Below are positions 1 to 7,165 of a stretch of DNA of 64,000 nt, in pieces (positions within the stretch are counted from its first letter, which is position 1; every line of letters begins with the position of its first letter). The DNA comes from Aurantibrevibacter litoralis (GTDB lineage Bacteria; Bacteroidota; Bacteroidia; Flavobacteriales; Flavobacteriaceae): positions 38,115 to 102,114 of the forward strand of contig NZ_JAYEEQ010000014.1 in assembly GCF_034651555.1 (NCBI RefSeq), read 5' to 3'. The translations under genes and the position numbers were made by a program. Under the pieces are notes generated by a model. It made no database searches, was not told the origin of the DNA, and was given only the letters and a program-made list of their open reading frames with translations.

Positions 1-400
1 AATTAATGAAATTCTTATCCTTGTTTTCTACCAAGTGTTGGTAAGATTGTAGAAGCTGAGGCGCTATAACCCCTTGTAACGTTAAGGTCGGGATTATAAA
101 TCCTTTGCCTCCAAAAACGGGGACATCGTCTTCCCAAACCACATGCAATATAACGGCGTCATAGTTAGCGTCCTTCTCATGGTTGTGCCTGTACCAATCG
201 GACGATTTTATATGCATTTCCACATTGCCTACCCACAACTGATTATTTATTCGGATTTTAGCATTGAGAAAATCTGGTCCAGCCAGATGATTAGCCATAC
301 CCATATCTAGAATAGATATAGGCTCACCAGAAGTAGTCTGCAACCCTTGAAGCGGAATTTTTTTGTAGTTCCAAATATAGTGTAGCAAATCTTCCTTCAT
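1..400 (-). CDS. DUF2851 family protein, N-terminal part
   Basis: About 133 codons of a minus-strand gene that starts with ATG at 398-400 and runs off the left edge of the window, so the C-terminal part is missing. The start reads MKEDLLHYIWNYKKIPLQ and continues with a motif around LDMGMANHLAGPDFLNAKI, which I recognise as the conserved beginning of the DUF2851 family found throughout Flavobacteriia. No biochemical function is established for this family. It lies in the same direction as the rhodanese gene at 446-757, whose stop is 45 bases upstream of this start, so the two may be co-transcribed. Only the N-terminus supports the family call. Confidence 0.8.
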   Translation of the reverse strand, partial: MKEDLLHYIWNYKKIPLQGLQTTSGEPISILDMGMANHLAGPDFLNAKIRINNQLWVGNVEMHIKSSDWYRHNHEKDANYDAVILHVVWEDDVPVFGGKGFIIPTLTLQGVIAPQLLQSYQHLVENKDKNFIN

Positions 401-445
401 AGGCACAACTAAAGAATACCAAGCGGGCAACCACGCCTAAAAAAA

Positions 446-757
446 CTAATAGGCCACTTCACCCTGCCATTGCATAAAACCACCTTCCAGATTAAAGGTG
501 TTTGCAAATCCCATTTTAGTCATTATGGCACAGGCCTGACCACTGCGATTTCCTGACCTACAATATACATAATAGTTCTTGGTTTTGTCTAATTGATCCA
601 ACGCCTCCACAAATTCCTGACCCAAATAAAAGTCAATATTTATGGCATTGGGAATAAATCCTTCGTCTACTTCTTCGGGCGCACGAACATCTAAAATAAC
701 AGCATTGCTATCGTTTTCTAATTGCGTTTCCCATATTTCCTGTGCTAAATTTGCCAT
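446..757 (-). CDS. Single-domain rhodanese-like protein
   Basis: A 103-residue protein made of one rhodanese domain. The predicted active-site loop is CRSGNRS, with the catalytic Cys at about residue 66, and the family's LDVRAPEE motif lies near residue 22. Single-domain rhodaneses carry sulfane sulfur on the Cys and act in sulfur transfer or related stress roles; the physiological partner cannot be read from sequence. A reading frame extends to a TTG at 781, but the ATG at 757 (MANLAQEIW) fits the family's start and has an AAAAGAA stretch just upstream. There is no signal peptide, so it should be cytoplasmic. A TAACTTTG promoter-like box lies about 70 bases upstream on the same strand. Confidence 0.9.
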   Translation of the reverse strand: MANLAQEIWETQLENDSNAVILDVRAPEEVDEGFIPNAINIDFYLGQEFVEALDQLDKTKNYYVYCRSGNRSGQACAIMTKMGFANTFNLEGGFMQWQGEVAY

Positions 758-824
758 TTGATTCTTTTTTTTGATAGTCAAAAATAAACTATTTATTTAA
801 AATTATACATCTTCAAAGCAGCTA

Positions 825-832
825 CAAAGTTA
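825..832 (-). promoter_or_regulatory. Candidate -7 box for the rhodanese gene
   Basis: Minus-strand TAACTTTG matches the Bacteroidota -7 consensus TAnnTTTG. No TTTG is present at the usual distance upstream, so this is a partial match. Confidence 0.35.
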
Positions 833-866
833 TAGAATTAGCAACCTCGGCGTGGCGCTACCTCCA

Positions 867-1062
867 AATAAAAAATTTCTTGAAACTGACTATCCCCGAG
901 GCAAGCCATAGGGGTATTTCGCCAGTTTCATTTTGGCCTTTGGGCCAAAATCCGAAATTTTGTATTTTACCTCACCCGGAACTGCAAAAAGGCAGTTCCG
1001 ATCGCTCCAAAGGAGCGATAAATAGGAAACCCCTACCCAAGGGTCGGGGAATCTTTAGATTG
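867..1062. repeat. 196-nt structured dispersed repeat, copy 1
   Basis: This copy aligns without gaps to 55995-56190 (196 nt each, about 13 differences by eye). It is a chain of short inverted repeats: GAAACTG/CAGTTTC, TTTTGGCC/GGCCAAAA, GGAACTGC/GCAGTTCC, ATCGCTCC-AAA-GGAGCGAT and an ACCC/GGGT stem. An open frame runs through it on the plus strand but is repeat translation, not a gene. It fills most of the gap between the rhodanese gene and the MarR gene. Confidence 0.9.
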
Positions 1063-1099
1063 ATGGTAGTTTCATTTTTAACAAAAATTTAATGTACTG

Positions 1100-1133
1100 T
1101 TTGATTAAAGTCGCAAATATCACCATACATTTG
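1100..1133 (+). promoter_or_regulatory. Promoter of the marR-nitroreductase-yceI operon
   Basis: TTTG at 1100-1103 and TACATTTG at 1126-1133 match the -33 and -7 boxes of the Bacteroidota primary sigma factor, with a 22-nt spacer that is slightly longer than the usual 19. The start codon of the MarR gene is 22 nt downstream of the -7 box. Confidence 0.65.
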
Positions 1134-1137
1134 TATA

Positions 1138-1150
1138 TACAATTATTGTA
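1138..1150. promoter_or_regulatory. Candidate MarR operator
   Basis: TACAAT-T-ATTGTA is a perfect 6+1+6 palindrome placed between the -7 box and the MarR start codon, where a bound repressor would cover the transcription start. MarR proteins are dimers that bind such palindromes and often repress their own operon. Assignment to this regulator is inference from position. Confidence 0.5.
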
Positions 1151-1155
1151 ATGCG

Positions 1156-1602
1156 ATGAATGTTGAACAAATTATAAAAACGGATAAGCCTATTCCGCTT
1201 GAAAGTAGGACAATCATTCATTTTAAATTAGTAAGCAACAAAATTGAAGAACTTATTTCGAATGCCCTTAAACCTTTTGAAGTATCTATAGAACAATTTA
1301 ATGTATTACGCATTTTGAGAGGGCAGCACAAGCAGCCCGCAAACTTATCTACTCTAAACGAACGTATGGTTACCAAAATGAGTAACACCACACGACTGGT
1401 AGATAAATTATTGCTGAAAGGATACGCAGATAGGGTAGTTTGCCCCACCAATAGACGCAAAGTGGAAATTACAATTACCGACAAAGGCAAAAAGGCACTA
1501 CAAAAAATGGATGTTGCCGTAGGACAAGCAGAAAAGACGGCTTTGGCAGGCCTTAATTTCATAGAATTACAACAGTTAAACAACTTATTAGATAAATTTT
1601 AA
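1156..1602 (+). CDS. MarR family transcriptional regulator
   Basis: A 148-residue winged-helix regulator. The wing segment includes TNRRKVEITITDKGKK near residues 98-113, and the recognition-helix region carries MVTKMSNTTRLVDKLLLKGY, both characteristic of MarR. Such proteins are dimeric cytoplasmic repressors released by small ligands or oxidants; the ligand here is unknown. It is the first gene of a likely three-gene unit with the nitroreductase (6-nt gap) and the YceI protein. This gene set recurs in Bacteroidota and suggests a response to redox-active or quinone-like compounds. A perfect palindrome immediately upstream suggests autoregulation. Confidence 0.88.
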   Translation: MNVEQIIKTDKPIPLESRTIIHFKLVSNKIEELISNALKPFEVSIEQFNVLRILRGQHKQPANLSTLNERMVTKMSNTTRLVDKLLLKGYADRVVCPTNRRKVEITITDKGKKALQKMDVAVGQAEKTALAGLNFIELQQLNNLLDKF

Positions 1603-1608
1603 ACTATA

Positions 1609-2241
1609 ATGATCCCCTACATAAGCGATTTAAAGTGGCGCTACGCCGTAAAAAAGTTTGATAAGACCAAAAAGGTGTCCGAGGCAGATTTAGCAACTTT
1701 ATTAGATGCCATTCAATTGAGTCCATCATCATTTGGGTTGCAACCCTATGAGATTTTTGTGATTAGTGACCCTGAGCTTCGCAAAAAATTAATGTCTGCC
1801 ACTTGGGGGCAACAGCAAGTAGTAGATGCCTCGCATCTCATTGTTTTTGCCAACAAGACCACCTTTGGATCGGAAATTGTCGATGATTATTTCCTAAATG
1901 TAAGTAACACAAGAGGATTGCCTATAGCATCCTTATCGGATTACAGCAATTTTGTAAAATCTAAAATGGAGGTACTTTCCGAAAGTGATAAGGCTATTTG
2001 GGCTAACAAACAAGTGTACATTGCATTGGGCAATTTTCTTTCTGCCGCAGCCGCCCTAAAAATTGATACTTGCCCAATGGAAGGTTTTGAACCTGAAAAA
2101 TATAATGAAATTTTAGGCTTAAAGAAAAAAAGGCTCAACGCAGCAGTAGTTGCTACGATAGGTTATCGATCAGAAGACGACCAAACACAAAGTCATGCCA
2201 AGGTGCGAAAAACAAAAGAACAATTATTTACCCATTTATAA
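1609..2241 (+). CDS. NAD(P)H-dependent nitroreductase family oxidoreductase
   Basis: A 210-residue flavoprotein of the nitroreductase family (NfsB/dihydropteridine reductase type). Seen: the N-terminal RYAVKKFDKTKKV segment, LSPSSFGLQPYEIFVI in the FMN-binding region near residues 37-52, and a C-terminal GYRSEDDQ segment that matches the usual G-Y-R end of the family. Length agrees with the family (about 210-220). Members use FMN to transfer two electrons from NAD(P)H to nitro compounds or quinones as cytoplasmic dimers. The true substrate is not known. It sits 6 nt after the MarR gene and 42 nt before the YceI gene, so it is probably controlled by that MarR protein. Confidence 0.88.
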   Translation: MIPYISDLKWRYAVKKFDKTKKVSEADLATLLDAIQLSPSSFGLQPYEIFVISDPELRKKLMSATWGQQQVVDASHLIVFANKTTFGSEIVDDYFLNVSNTRGLPIASLSDYSNFVKSKMEVLSESDKAIWANKQVYIALGNFLSAAAALKIDTCPMEGFEPEKYNEILGLKKKRLNAAVVATIGYRSEDDQTQSHAKVRKTKEQLFTHL

Positions 2242-2283
2242 ACAATTAATTACAAACAAGTAGAATCCATTAAATTTAAAAAA

Positions 2284-2862
2284 ATGAAAAAAAGTGTATT
2301 AAGTTTAGTATTGGCCGTCGTTTTTGGCGCAACAGCAACAGCAACGACGCCTAAAGACGGTGAAAAGAAACCTGTAAAGACCGGCGAGAGCAAAGTAACA
2401 TGGAAAGCGTACAAAGTGACAGGCTCTCATGTAGGAACGGTAGACCTTAAAGAAGGTGCTTTGGAATTTGAAGGCGACAAACTTATCGGCGGTGAGTTTA
2501 TTGTAGACATGACTTCCTTAGTATCTACCGATTTGGAAGGGGAATACAAAGGAAAACTGGAAGGTCACTTAAAATCTGATGACTTTTTTGGTGTAGCCAA
2601 GCACGGTTCATCTAAATTAGTTTTTTCTGAGGTAAAAGTTTCCGGTAAAAACTCCTACGAGGTTACTGGAGATTTAACCATTAAGGGGATTACAAAACCG
2701 GTAACTTTCGATGTTTCTATTTATGGAAGCAAAGCTACCGCTACCCTCAAAATTGACCGAGCCAACTATGATGTAAAATATGGTTCAGGTAGCTTTTTTG
2801 ATAATTTAGGCGACAAAGCTATTTACGATGAATTTGATTTGGTGGTAGATCTAGAATTCTAA
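2284..2862 (+). CDS. Exported YceI-family lipid-binding protein
   Basis: A 192-residue protein with a signal peptide (MKKSVLSLVLAVVFGATATA, predicted cleavage near residue 20) followed by a YceI lipocalin-like domain. Family features visible are the SKVTWKAYKVTGSHVGTVDL opening strand, LKSDDFFGVAKHG, and GDLTIKGITKPVTFDV near the C-terminal third. YceI proteins bind isoprenoid or other long lipids in the periplasm. It is the third gene of the MarR operon and is followed by a strong hairpin terminator. The pairing with a quinone-type reductase suggests handling of isoprenoid quinones, but this is inference. Confidence 0.9.
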   Translation: MKKSVLSLVLAVVFGATATATTPKDGEKKPVKTGESKVTWKAYKVTGSHVGTVDLKEGALEFEGDKLIGGEFIVDMTSLVSTDLEGEYKGKLEGHLKSDDFFGVAKHGSSKLVFSEVKVSGKNSYEVTGDLTIKGITKPVTFDVSIYGSKATATLKIDRANYDVKYGSGSFFDNLGDKAIYDEFDLVVDLEF

Positions 2863-2881
2863 GAGTCCCCAAACAGCATAC

Positions 2882-2928
2882 AAAACCCTGCTTCCGGTTT
2901 CACAGAACGCAGGGTTTTTGTTTTTTTG
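2882..2928 (+). terminator. Rho-independent terminator after yceI
   Basis: AAAACCCTGC (2882-2891) pairs with GCAGGGTTTT (2909-2918) around a 17-nt loop and is followed by a T-rich run. It separates the yceI operon from the trp promoter that begins about 20 nt later. Confidence 0.85.
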
Positions 2929-2938
2929 TGTGCACATG

Positions 2939-2969
2939 TTTGTAATTCTAAAAATGATTTCTATCTTTG
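2939..2969 (+). promoter_or_regulatory. trp operon promoter
   Basis: TTTG at 2939-2942 and TATCTTTG at 2962-2969 with exactly 19 nt between them: a full match to the Bacteroidota consensus. The expected transcription start is about 2973-2976, only a few bases before the leader-peptide ATG. Confidence 0.8.
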
Positions 2970-2977
2970 GTTTCGGA

Positions 2978-3034
2978 ATGAAACAGACAAAATCAAATCT
3001 TTGGTGGTGGATCAACTTACGACAGTTATCGTGA
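2978..3034 (+). CDS. trpL: trp operon leader peptide with three tandem Trp codons
   Basis: A 19-codon frame (ATG to TGA, 18 residues) reads MKQTKSNLWWWINLRQLS. Three consecutive TGG codons at 3002-3010, a position just after the trp promoter, and a terminator hairpin 28 nt further on are the hallmarks of ribosome-mediated attenuation: stalling at Trp codons when charged tRNA-Trp is scarce changes the fold of the leader RNA and prevents termination before trpE. The 5' UTR is predicted to be only about 2-5 nt, so the peptide would be translated from a nearly leaderless mRNA. Homologous arrangements are known from other bacteria; function here is inferred from layout. Confidence 0.85.
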   Translation: MKQTKSNLWWWINLRQLS

Positions 3035-3062
3035 GCTAGCACTATTGTAGTTAAATCATACG

Positions 3063-3090
3063 AAGGCTTGTCATCACGACAAGCCTTTTT
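3063..3090 (+). terminator. trp attenuator hairpin
   Basis: AAGGCTTGTC (3063-3072), loop ATCAC, GACAAGCCTT (3078-3087), then a T run to 3090: a perfect 10-bp intrinsic terminator 20 nt before trpE. The segment GACAGTTATCGT at 3021-3032, which overlaps the end of the leader gene, can pair imperfectly with 3060-3072 (GACA with TGTC, TCGT with ACGA) and is my candidate antiterminator strand. Confidence 0.85.
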
Positions 3091-3110
3091 CATTTGAATC
3101 CAATTTTAAG

Positions 3111-4508
3111 ATGAAATATCCATTACAATCGCATTACAAAAAAATTCTTGCAGATACAATTACACCGGTAAGCGTTTATCTAAAGATAAGGGATCGCTTT
3201 CCCAACAGCATTCTATTAGAGAGTAGTGATTACCATGCCAATGACAACAGCTTCTCCTACATTTGTTGCAATCCCATTGCCTCCCTGAAAATAGAAAATG
3301 AAAAGATCATACAACAATTTCCCGATGGCAGTACCGTAGCTACCCCTATTTTACCCCAAACGGATGTAGTTGAGGCCATCCACGATTTCAGCCAACTTTT
3401 TTCTTCGGAACCCACCGACTTCAAATTTATAGACAACGGCCTTTTTGGCTATATCGCCTACGATGCCGTCCGCTATTTTGAAGATATACGGATTGCCAAA
3501 AAAGCAGGGGCCTTGGCTATCCCCGATATCTATTATGCAGTCTATCAAAATATTATTGCCATCAACCATTTCAAGAACGAGGCGTATATTTTTGCCAATT
3601 GCTTCGAAACCGAAAGCAATATTCCGGAAATAGAGCATATCCTCAATGTACGGAATTTTGCCTCCTATAATTTCAATAAAGAAGGGGATGCGGTCTCTAA
3701 TTTGGAGGATGCGGAATTTAAAGAGCAGGTGCGCATCGCCAAAAAACATTGTCAAAGAGGGGATGTATTCCAATTAGTACTCTCCCGTAAATTCTCCCAA
3801 AATTTTAAAGGTGATGAATTTAATGTATACCGTGCGCTTCGCTCTGTAAATCCATCCCCTTACCTTTTTTACTTCGATTATGGCGATTTTAAAATCTTTG
3901 GAAGCTCGCCGGAAGCGCAATTGATCGTAAAGAACGACAAAGCCGAAATACATCCCATAGCCGGTACTTTTAAAAGAACGGGAAACGATGAACAAGATGC
4001 CTCATTGGCCAAACAACTTACCGAAGACGACAAAGAAAACAGTGAACATGTGATGCTGGTAGATTTGGCTCGAAACGACCTCAGTAGAAACGGCAATCTG
4101 GTCCATGTGGACACCTATAAGGAAGTACAATTTTTTTCGCACGTCATTCATTTAGTTTCTAAAGTCACAGGGGTAAAGAAAAAAAATATACCCACCATGA
4201 AGGTGGTCGCCGATACGTTCCCGGCAGGAACACTAAGCGGTGCGCCAAAACACATGGCCATGCAGCTCATCGAAAAATATGAAAAAACCAGTAGGGGGTT
4301 TTATGGGGGTGCCATTGGGTTTATGGATTTCAAGGGCAATTTTAACCATGCCATCATGATCCGTACGTTTCTAAGCAAAAACCACCAATTGCATTATCAG
4401 GCTGGTGCCGGCTTGGTAGCCGCATCAGATCCGGAAATGGAATTACAGGAAACTTATAACAAACTGGGGGCGCTCACCAAAGCCTTGGAACTGGCAGAGA
4501 CCTTATAA
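3111..4508 (+). CDS. trpE: Anthranilate synthase component I
   Basis: A 465-residue chorismate-binding enzyme that converts chorismate to anthranilate with ammonia supplied by TrpG, the first committed step of tryptophan synthesis. Family signatures are visible in the C-terminal half: FGSSPEAQLI near 262, HPIAGTFKRTG near 282, LARNDLSRNG near 322, and PAGTLSGAPKHMAMQLIE near 370-385, followed by GGAIGFMDFKGNF. The length is typical of the Bacteroidota form. It is the first structural gene after the attenuator and begins 20 nt beyond its T run. Confusion with aminodeoxychorismate synthase PabB is unlikely given the trp gene order. Confidence 0.96.
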   Translation: MKYPLQSHYKKILADTITPVSVYLKIRDRFPNSILLESSDYHANDNSFSYICCNPIASLKIENEKIIQQFPDGSTVATPILPQTDVVEAIHDFSQLFSSEPTDFKFIDNGLFGYIAYDAVRYFEDIRIAKKAGALAIPDIYYAVYQNIIAINHFKNEAYIFANCFETESNIPEIEHILNVRNFASYNFNKEGDAVSNLEDAEFKEQVRIAKKHCQRGDVFQLVLSRKFSQNFKGDEFNVYRALRSVNPSPYLFYFDYGDFKIFGSSPEAQLIVKNDKAEIHPIAGTFKRTGNDEQDASLAKQLTEDDKENSEHVMLVDLARNDLSRNGNLVHVDTYKEVQFFSHVIHLVSKVTGVKKKNIPTMKVVADTFPAGTLSGAPKHMAMQLIEKYEKTSRGFYGGAIGFMDFKGNFNHAIMIRTFLSKNHQLHYQAGAGLVAASDPEMELQETYNKLGALTKALELAETL

Positions 4509-4544
4509 AGTATTCCGTGACTCCCAAAACGGGAATTTACGAAG

Positions 4545-5201
4545 ATGATGAAAAAAGAAATGAAGAATACAGATCAAAAAAATACAGGAACTGGCCTGAC
4601 CCAATCCGCACCGACGGAAAAAACCAAGGTATTGGTTATTGATAATTATGATAGCTTTACCTATAACCTGGTACATTATCTGGAGGATCTGGATTGTGAG
4701 GTTGTTGTAAAGCGAAACGACCAACTGGCCCTGGAAGAAGTAAACGTTTTTGATAAAATAGTGCTCTCCCCGGGGCCCGGAATCCCCGATGAGGCAGGTT
4801 TGCTAAAAGAAATCATAAAAACCTATGCCCCCACAAAAAGTATTTTTGGGGTCTGTTTGGGGCAACAGGCCATTGCAGAGGTTTTTGGGGGTTCGTTGAT
4901 CAATCTGGACAAAGTGTACCATGGCATTGCCACCACCGTGGCCATTGCCAAACCGGATATTATTTTTGAAGGATTGCCCAAGGAAATAAGCGTGGGCCGC
5001 TACCATTCGTGGGTGGTAAACCCCGCTTTGCCCGATGTGCTGGAGGCCACCTCCTTTGATGAAAACGGACAGGTAATGTCCTTACGACATACCATATTTG
5101 ATGTGCGCGCGGTGCAATTCCATCCGGAATCGGTGCTTACCCCGCATGGAAAACAGATTTTGAGGAATTGGGTAAATGCCCAAATACGACATTTAGAATA
5201 A
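4545..5201 (+). CDS. trpG: Anthranilate synthase glutamine amidotransferase subunit
   Basis: A class I glutamine amidotransferase that releases ammonia from glutamine for TrpE. The triad is visible: Cys in FGVCLGQQ (about residue 103) and His/Glu in VQFHPES (about 192-194), with SPGPGIPDEAG in the oxyanion region. The full frame is 218 residues, about 28 more than usual TrpG, which normally begins at the KVLVIDNYDSFTYN strand. The extension is polar and rich in Lys, Thr and Asn. ATG codons at 4545, 4548 and 4560 are possible; the one at 4560 has an AAAAAAGAA stretch directly upstream. There is no ATG or GTG at the usual start position. Gap from trpE is 36 nt. Confidence 0.94.
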   Translation: MMKKEMKNTDQKNTGTGLTQSAPTEKTKVLVIDNYDSFTYNLVHYLEDLDCEVVVKRNDQLALEEVNVFDKIVLSPGPGIPDEAGLLKEIIKTYAPTKSIFGVCLGQQAIAEVFGGSLINLDKVYHGIATTVAIAKPDIIFEGLPKEISVGRYHSWVVNPALPDVLEATSFDENGQVMSLRHTIFDVRAVQFHPESVLTPHGKQILRNWVNAQIRHLE

Positions 5202-5254
5202 TGTGTAGAATAAAAATGGAACTGTAAACAGAAATTTTATAAAATATAAATAAT

Positions 5255-5300
5255 TAAAATACGGAGGCCAATTCCCCCTCTTTGTGGAGGTTCGGTAGGA
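5255..5300. repeat. Hairpin-forming repeat fragment between trpG and trpD
   Basis: The 102-nt gap between trpG and trpD holds a CCTC-tttgt-GGAGG stem and GC-rich flanks unlike the AT-rich surroundings. It resembles the CTCCAAAGGAG hairpin of the 196-nt repeats and the element at 6297-6345, so it may be a decayed relative. Confidence 0.35.
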
Positions 5301-5303
5301 TCT

Positions 5304-6296
5304 ATGAAAGAAACACTAAACCGATTGATAAACCATGATTTGCTCTCCAAGGACGACGCAAAGCAAATTCTAGTCAATATTGCGAAAGGCGATTACAACC
5401 CAAGCCAGATTGCCGCTTTTTTAACCGTATATATGATGCGCAGCATCACCATTGAGGAACTGGAGGGGTTTCGCAATGCGCTATTGGAGCTGTGCTTGGC
5501 CGTGGACTTGTCAGATTATGACCCCATAGACCTTTGCGGCACGGGTGGCGACGGCAAAGACACCTTTAATATATCTACCCTTGCTTCTTTCGTAACTGCC
5601 GGGGCGGGAATAAAGGTTACCAAACACGGCAATTACGGGGTGTCTTCCAAATGTGGCAGCAGTAACGTAATGGAGTTTTTGGGCATCCGGTTCAGCAACG
5701 ATGCCAATTTCCTTGAAAAATGCATCAGCGATGCGGGAATCTGTGTGCTCCACGCCCCATTATTTCACCCTGCCATGAAAAACGTGGCTCCCATCCGCAG
5801 GGAATTGGGCGTAAAAACATTTTTCAATATGCTGGGGCCCATGGTGAATCCGGCATTTCCTAAAAACCAGATGGTCGGGGTCTTCAATCTGGAGCTGGCC
5901 CGGATGTATGGGTACCTCTATCAGAACACAGACATTAAATTTACCATCCTCCACGCCTTGGATGGCTATGACGAAATTTCATTGACGGGAAGCACCAAAG
6001 CCATAAGCAATAGCGCAGAACGCATTTTAAATCCGTCCGATTTTGGCGTGGCCCCTGTTTCCCAAGCTGATATTGTCGGTGGGGACGCTATCCAGGATTC
6101 GGCTCAGATTTTTATCAACATTCTCCAAGGAAAAGGAACCGAAGCGCAAAACAATGTGGTCTGCGCCAATGCGGGTATGGCCATTGCCACGGTAAAAGAA
6201 ATTTCGCCCTTGGAAGGTTTTGAACTGGCTCGGGAATCCTTGTTCAGCGGTAAAGGGTTGGCAGCATTAAAGAAATTGCAGGCATTGAGTAGTTAG
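5304..6296 (+). CDS. trpD: Anthranilate phosphoribosyltransferase
   Basis: A 330-residue enzyme that joins anthranilate to PRPP to give phosphoribosyl anthranilate, step two of the pathway. The PRPP-binding signature DLCGTGGDGKDTFNIST lies near residues 76-92, followed by KHGNYGVSSKCGSSNVMEFLG (family G-N-x-x-x-S-S-x-x-G-S-A region) near 112-132 and the LGPMVNP motif near 179. Length is normal for the family (about 330-345). It is separated from trpG by 102 nt and from trpC by 83 nt; both gaps contain repeat-like hairpins, an unusual feature inside an otherwise compact operon. Confidence 0.96.
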   Translation: MKETLNRLINHDLLSKDDAKQILVNIAKGDYNPSQIAAFLTVYMMRSITIEELEGFRNALLELCLAVDLSDYDPIDLCGTGGDGKDTFNISTLASFVTAGAGIKVTKHGNYGVSSKCGSSNVMEFLGIRFSNDANFLEKCISDAGICVLHAPLFHPAMKNVAPIRRELGVKTFFNMLGPMVNPAFPKNQMVGVFNLELARMYGYLYQNTDIKFTILHALDGYDEISLTGSTKAISNSAERILNPSDFGVAPVSQADIVGGDAIQDSAQIFINILQGKGTEAQNNVVCANAGMAIATVKEISPLEGFELARESLFSGKGLAALKKLQALSS

Positions 6297-6346
6297 GTGG
6301 GAGGCCTCCCCTAACGCCTCCAAAGGAGGGGGAAATAGACCGGGGA
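6297..6346. repeat. Hairpin-forming repeat fragment between trpD and trpC
   Basis: GGGAGGCCTCCC is a perfect palindrome and is followed by CCTCC-AAA-GGAGG and AAATAG. The CTCC-AAA-GGAG hairpin followed closely by AAATAG is also found in both 196-nt repeats (about 1004-1024 and 56132-56153), so this looks like a truncated member of that family. Confidence 0.5.
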
Positions 6347-6379
6347 CAAACTAAAAAATTTTAAATAGGACATTGTACA

Positions 6380-7165
6380 ATGAACATATTAGATCGTATC
6401 GTACTGGATAAACGCAAGGAAGTAGCCTTAAAAAAGTCGCTTATCCCGGTGTCGCAATTGGAGCAATCCGTTCTGTTTTCAAGAAAGAGCGCTTCGTTGG
6501 CATCTGCATTGCGGAAAAGTGGCTGTGGCATAATTGCCGAACACAAAAGGCGTTCGCCCTCCAAATCAGAAATCAACCATGGCCTTTCGGTACAGGATGT
6601 CGCCACGGGCTACGAAAAAGCCGGCGCCAGCGGCATGTCGGTATTGACAGATACAAAATATTTCGGAGGTTCCCTGGACGATTTGGTATTGGCAAGGGCG
6701 GCTACGCGTTTCCCCTTACTTCGAAAGGAATTTATAATAGATGCGTATCAAATCGTAGAAGCTAAAGCCTATGGCGCCGATGTAATCTTGCTGATTGCGG
6801 CTATTTTAACCCGGGAAGAAATTAAAACGTTTTCCGAATTGGCAAAAACTCTGGATATGGAGGTGTTGCTGGAAGTGCACGATGAAGCAGAACTCCATAA
6901 ATCTATCATGCCCAGTTTAGATATGCTTGGCGTTAATAACAGAAATTTAAAAACGTTTGAGGTTCGTTTGGAAACCAGCAAGACACTATCCAGCTTCATT
7001 CCCAATGATTTTGTAAAAGTTTCGGAAAGCGGCATCAGTACGGTAGCGGCTATCCGGGAATTGCAACAGTTTGGTTATCAGGGATTTTTGATAGGCGAAA
7101 ATTATATGAAAACTGATGATCCTGGAAGTAGTGCCTGCGACTTCATCAAAAATTTAAAAGTATGA
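6380..7165 (+). CDS. trpC: Indole-3-glycerol phosphate synthase
   Basis: A 261-residue TIM-barrel enzyme that closes the indole ring from CdRP. Recognisable are the N-terminal MNILDRIVLDKRKEV segment, IIAEHKRRSPSKSEI (catalytic Lys region, residues about 52-66), SVLTDTKYFGGSLDDL near 87-102, LLRKEFIIDAYQI near 113-125, VNNRNLKTFEV near 189, and SESGI near 214. It ends with the trpF start codon overlapping its stop (ATGA, 7162-7165), which implies translational coupling. Length and motif order match stand-alone TrpC rather than a TrpC-TrpF fusion. Confidence 0.96.
   Translation: MNILDRIVLDKRKEVALKKSLIPVSQLEQSVLFSRKSASLASALRKSGCGIIAEHKRRSPSKSEINHGLSVQDVATGYEKAGASGMSVLTDTKYFGGSLDDLVLARAATRFPLLRKEFIIDAYQIVEAKAYGADVILLIAAILTREEIKTFSELAKTLDMEVLLEVHDEAELHKSIMPSLDMLGVNNRNLKTFEVRLETSKTLSSFIPNDFVKVSESGISTVAAIRELQQFGYQGFLIGENYMKTDDPGSSACDFIKNLKV

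Noticed and set aside
880..1092. 70-residue plus-strand frame, similar to one at 56008-56199
   Set aside because: Both frames are translations of the 196-nt hairpin repeat; the changes between copies follow base pairing, not codons.
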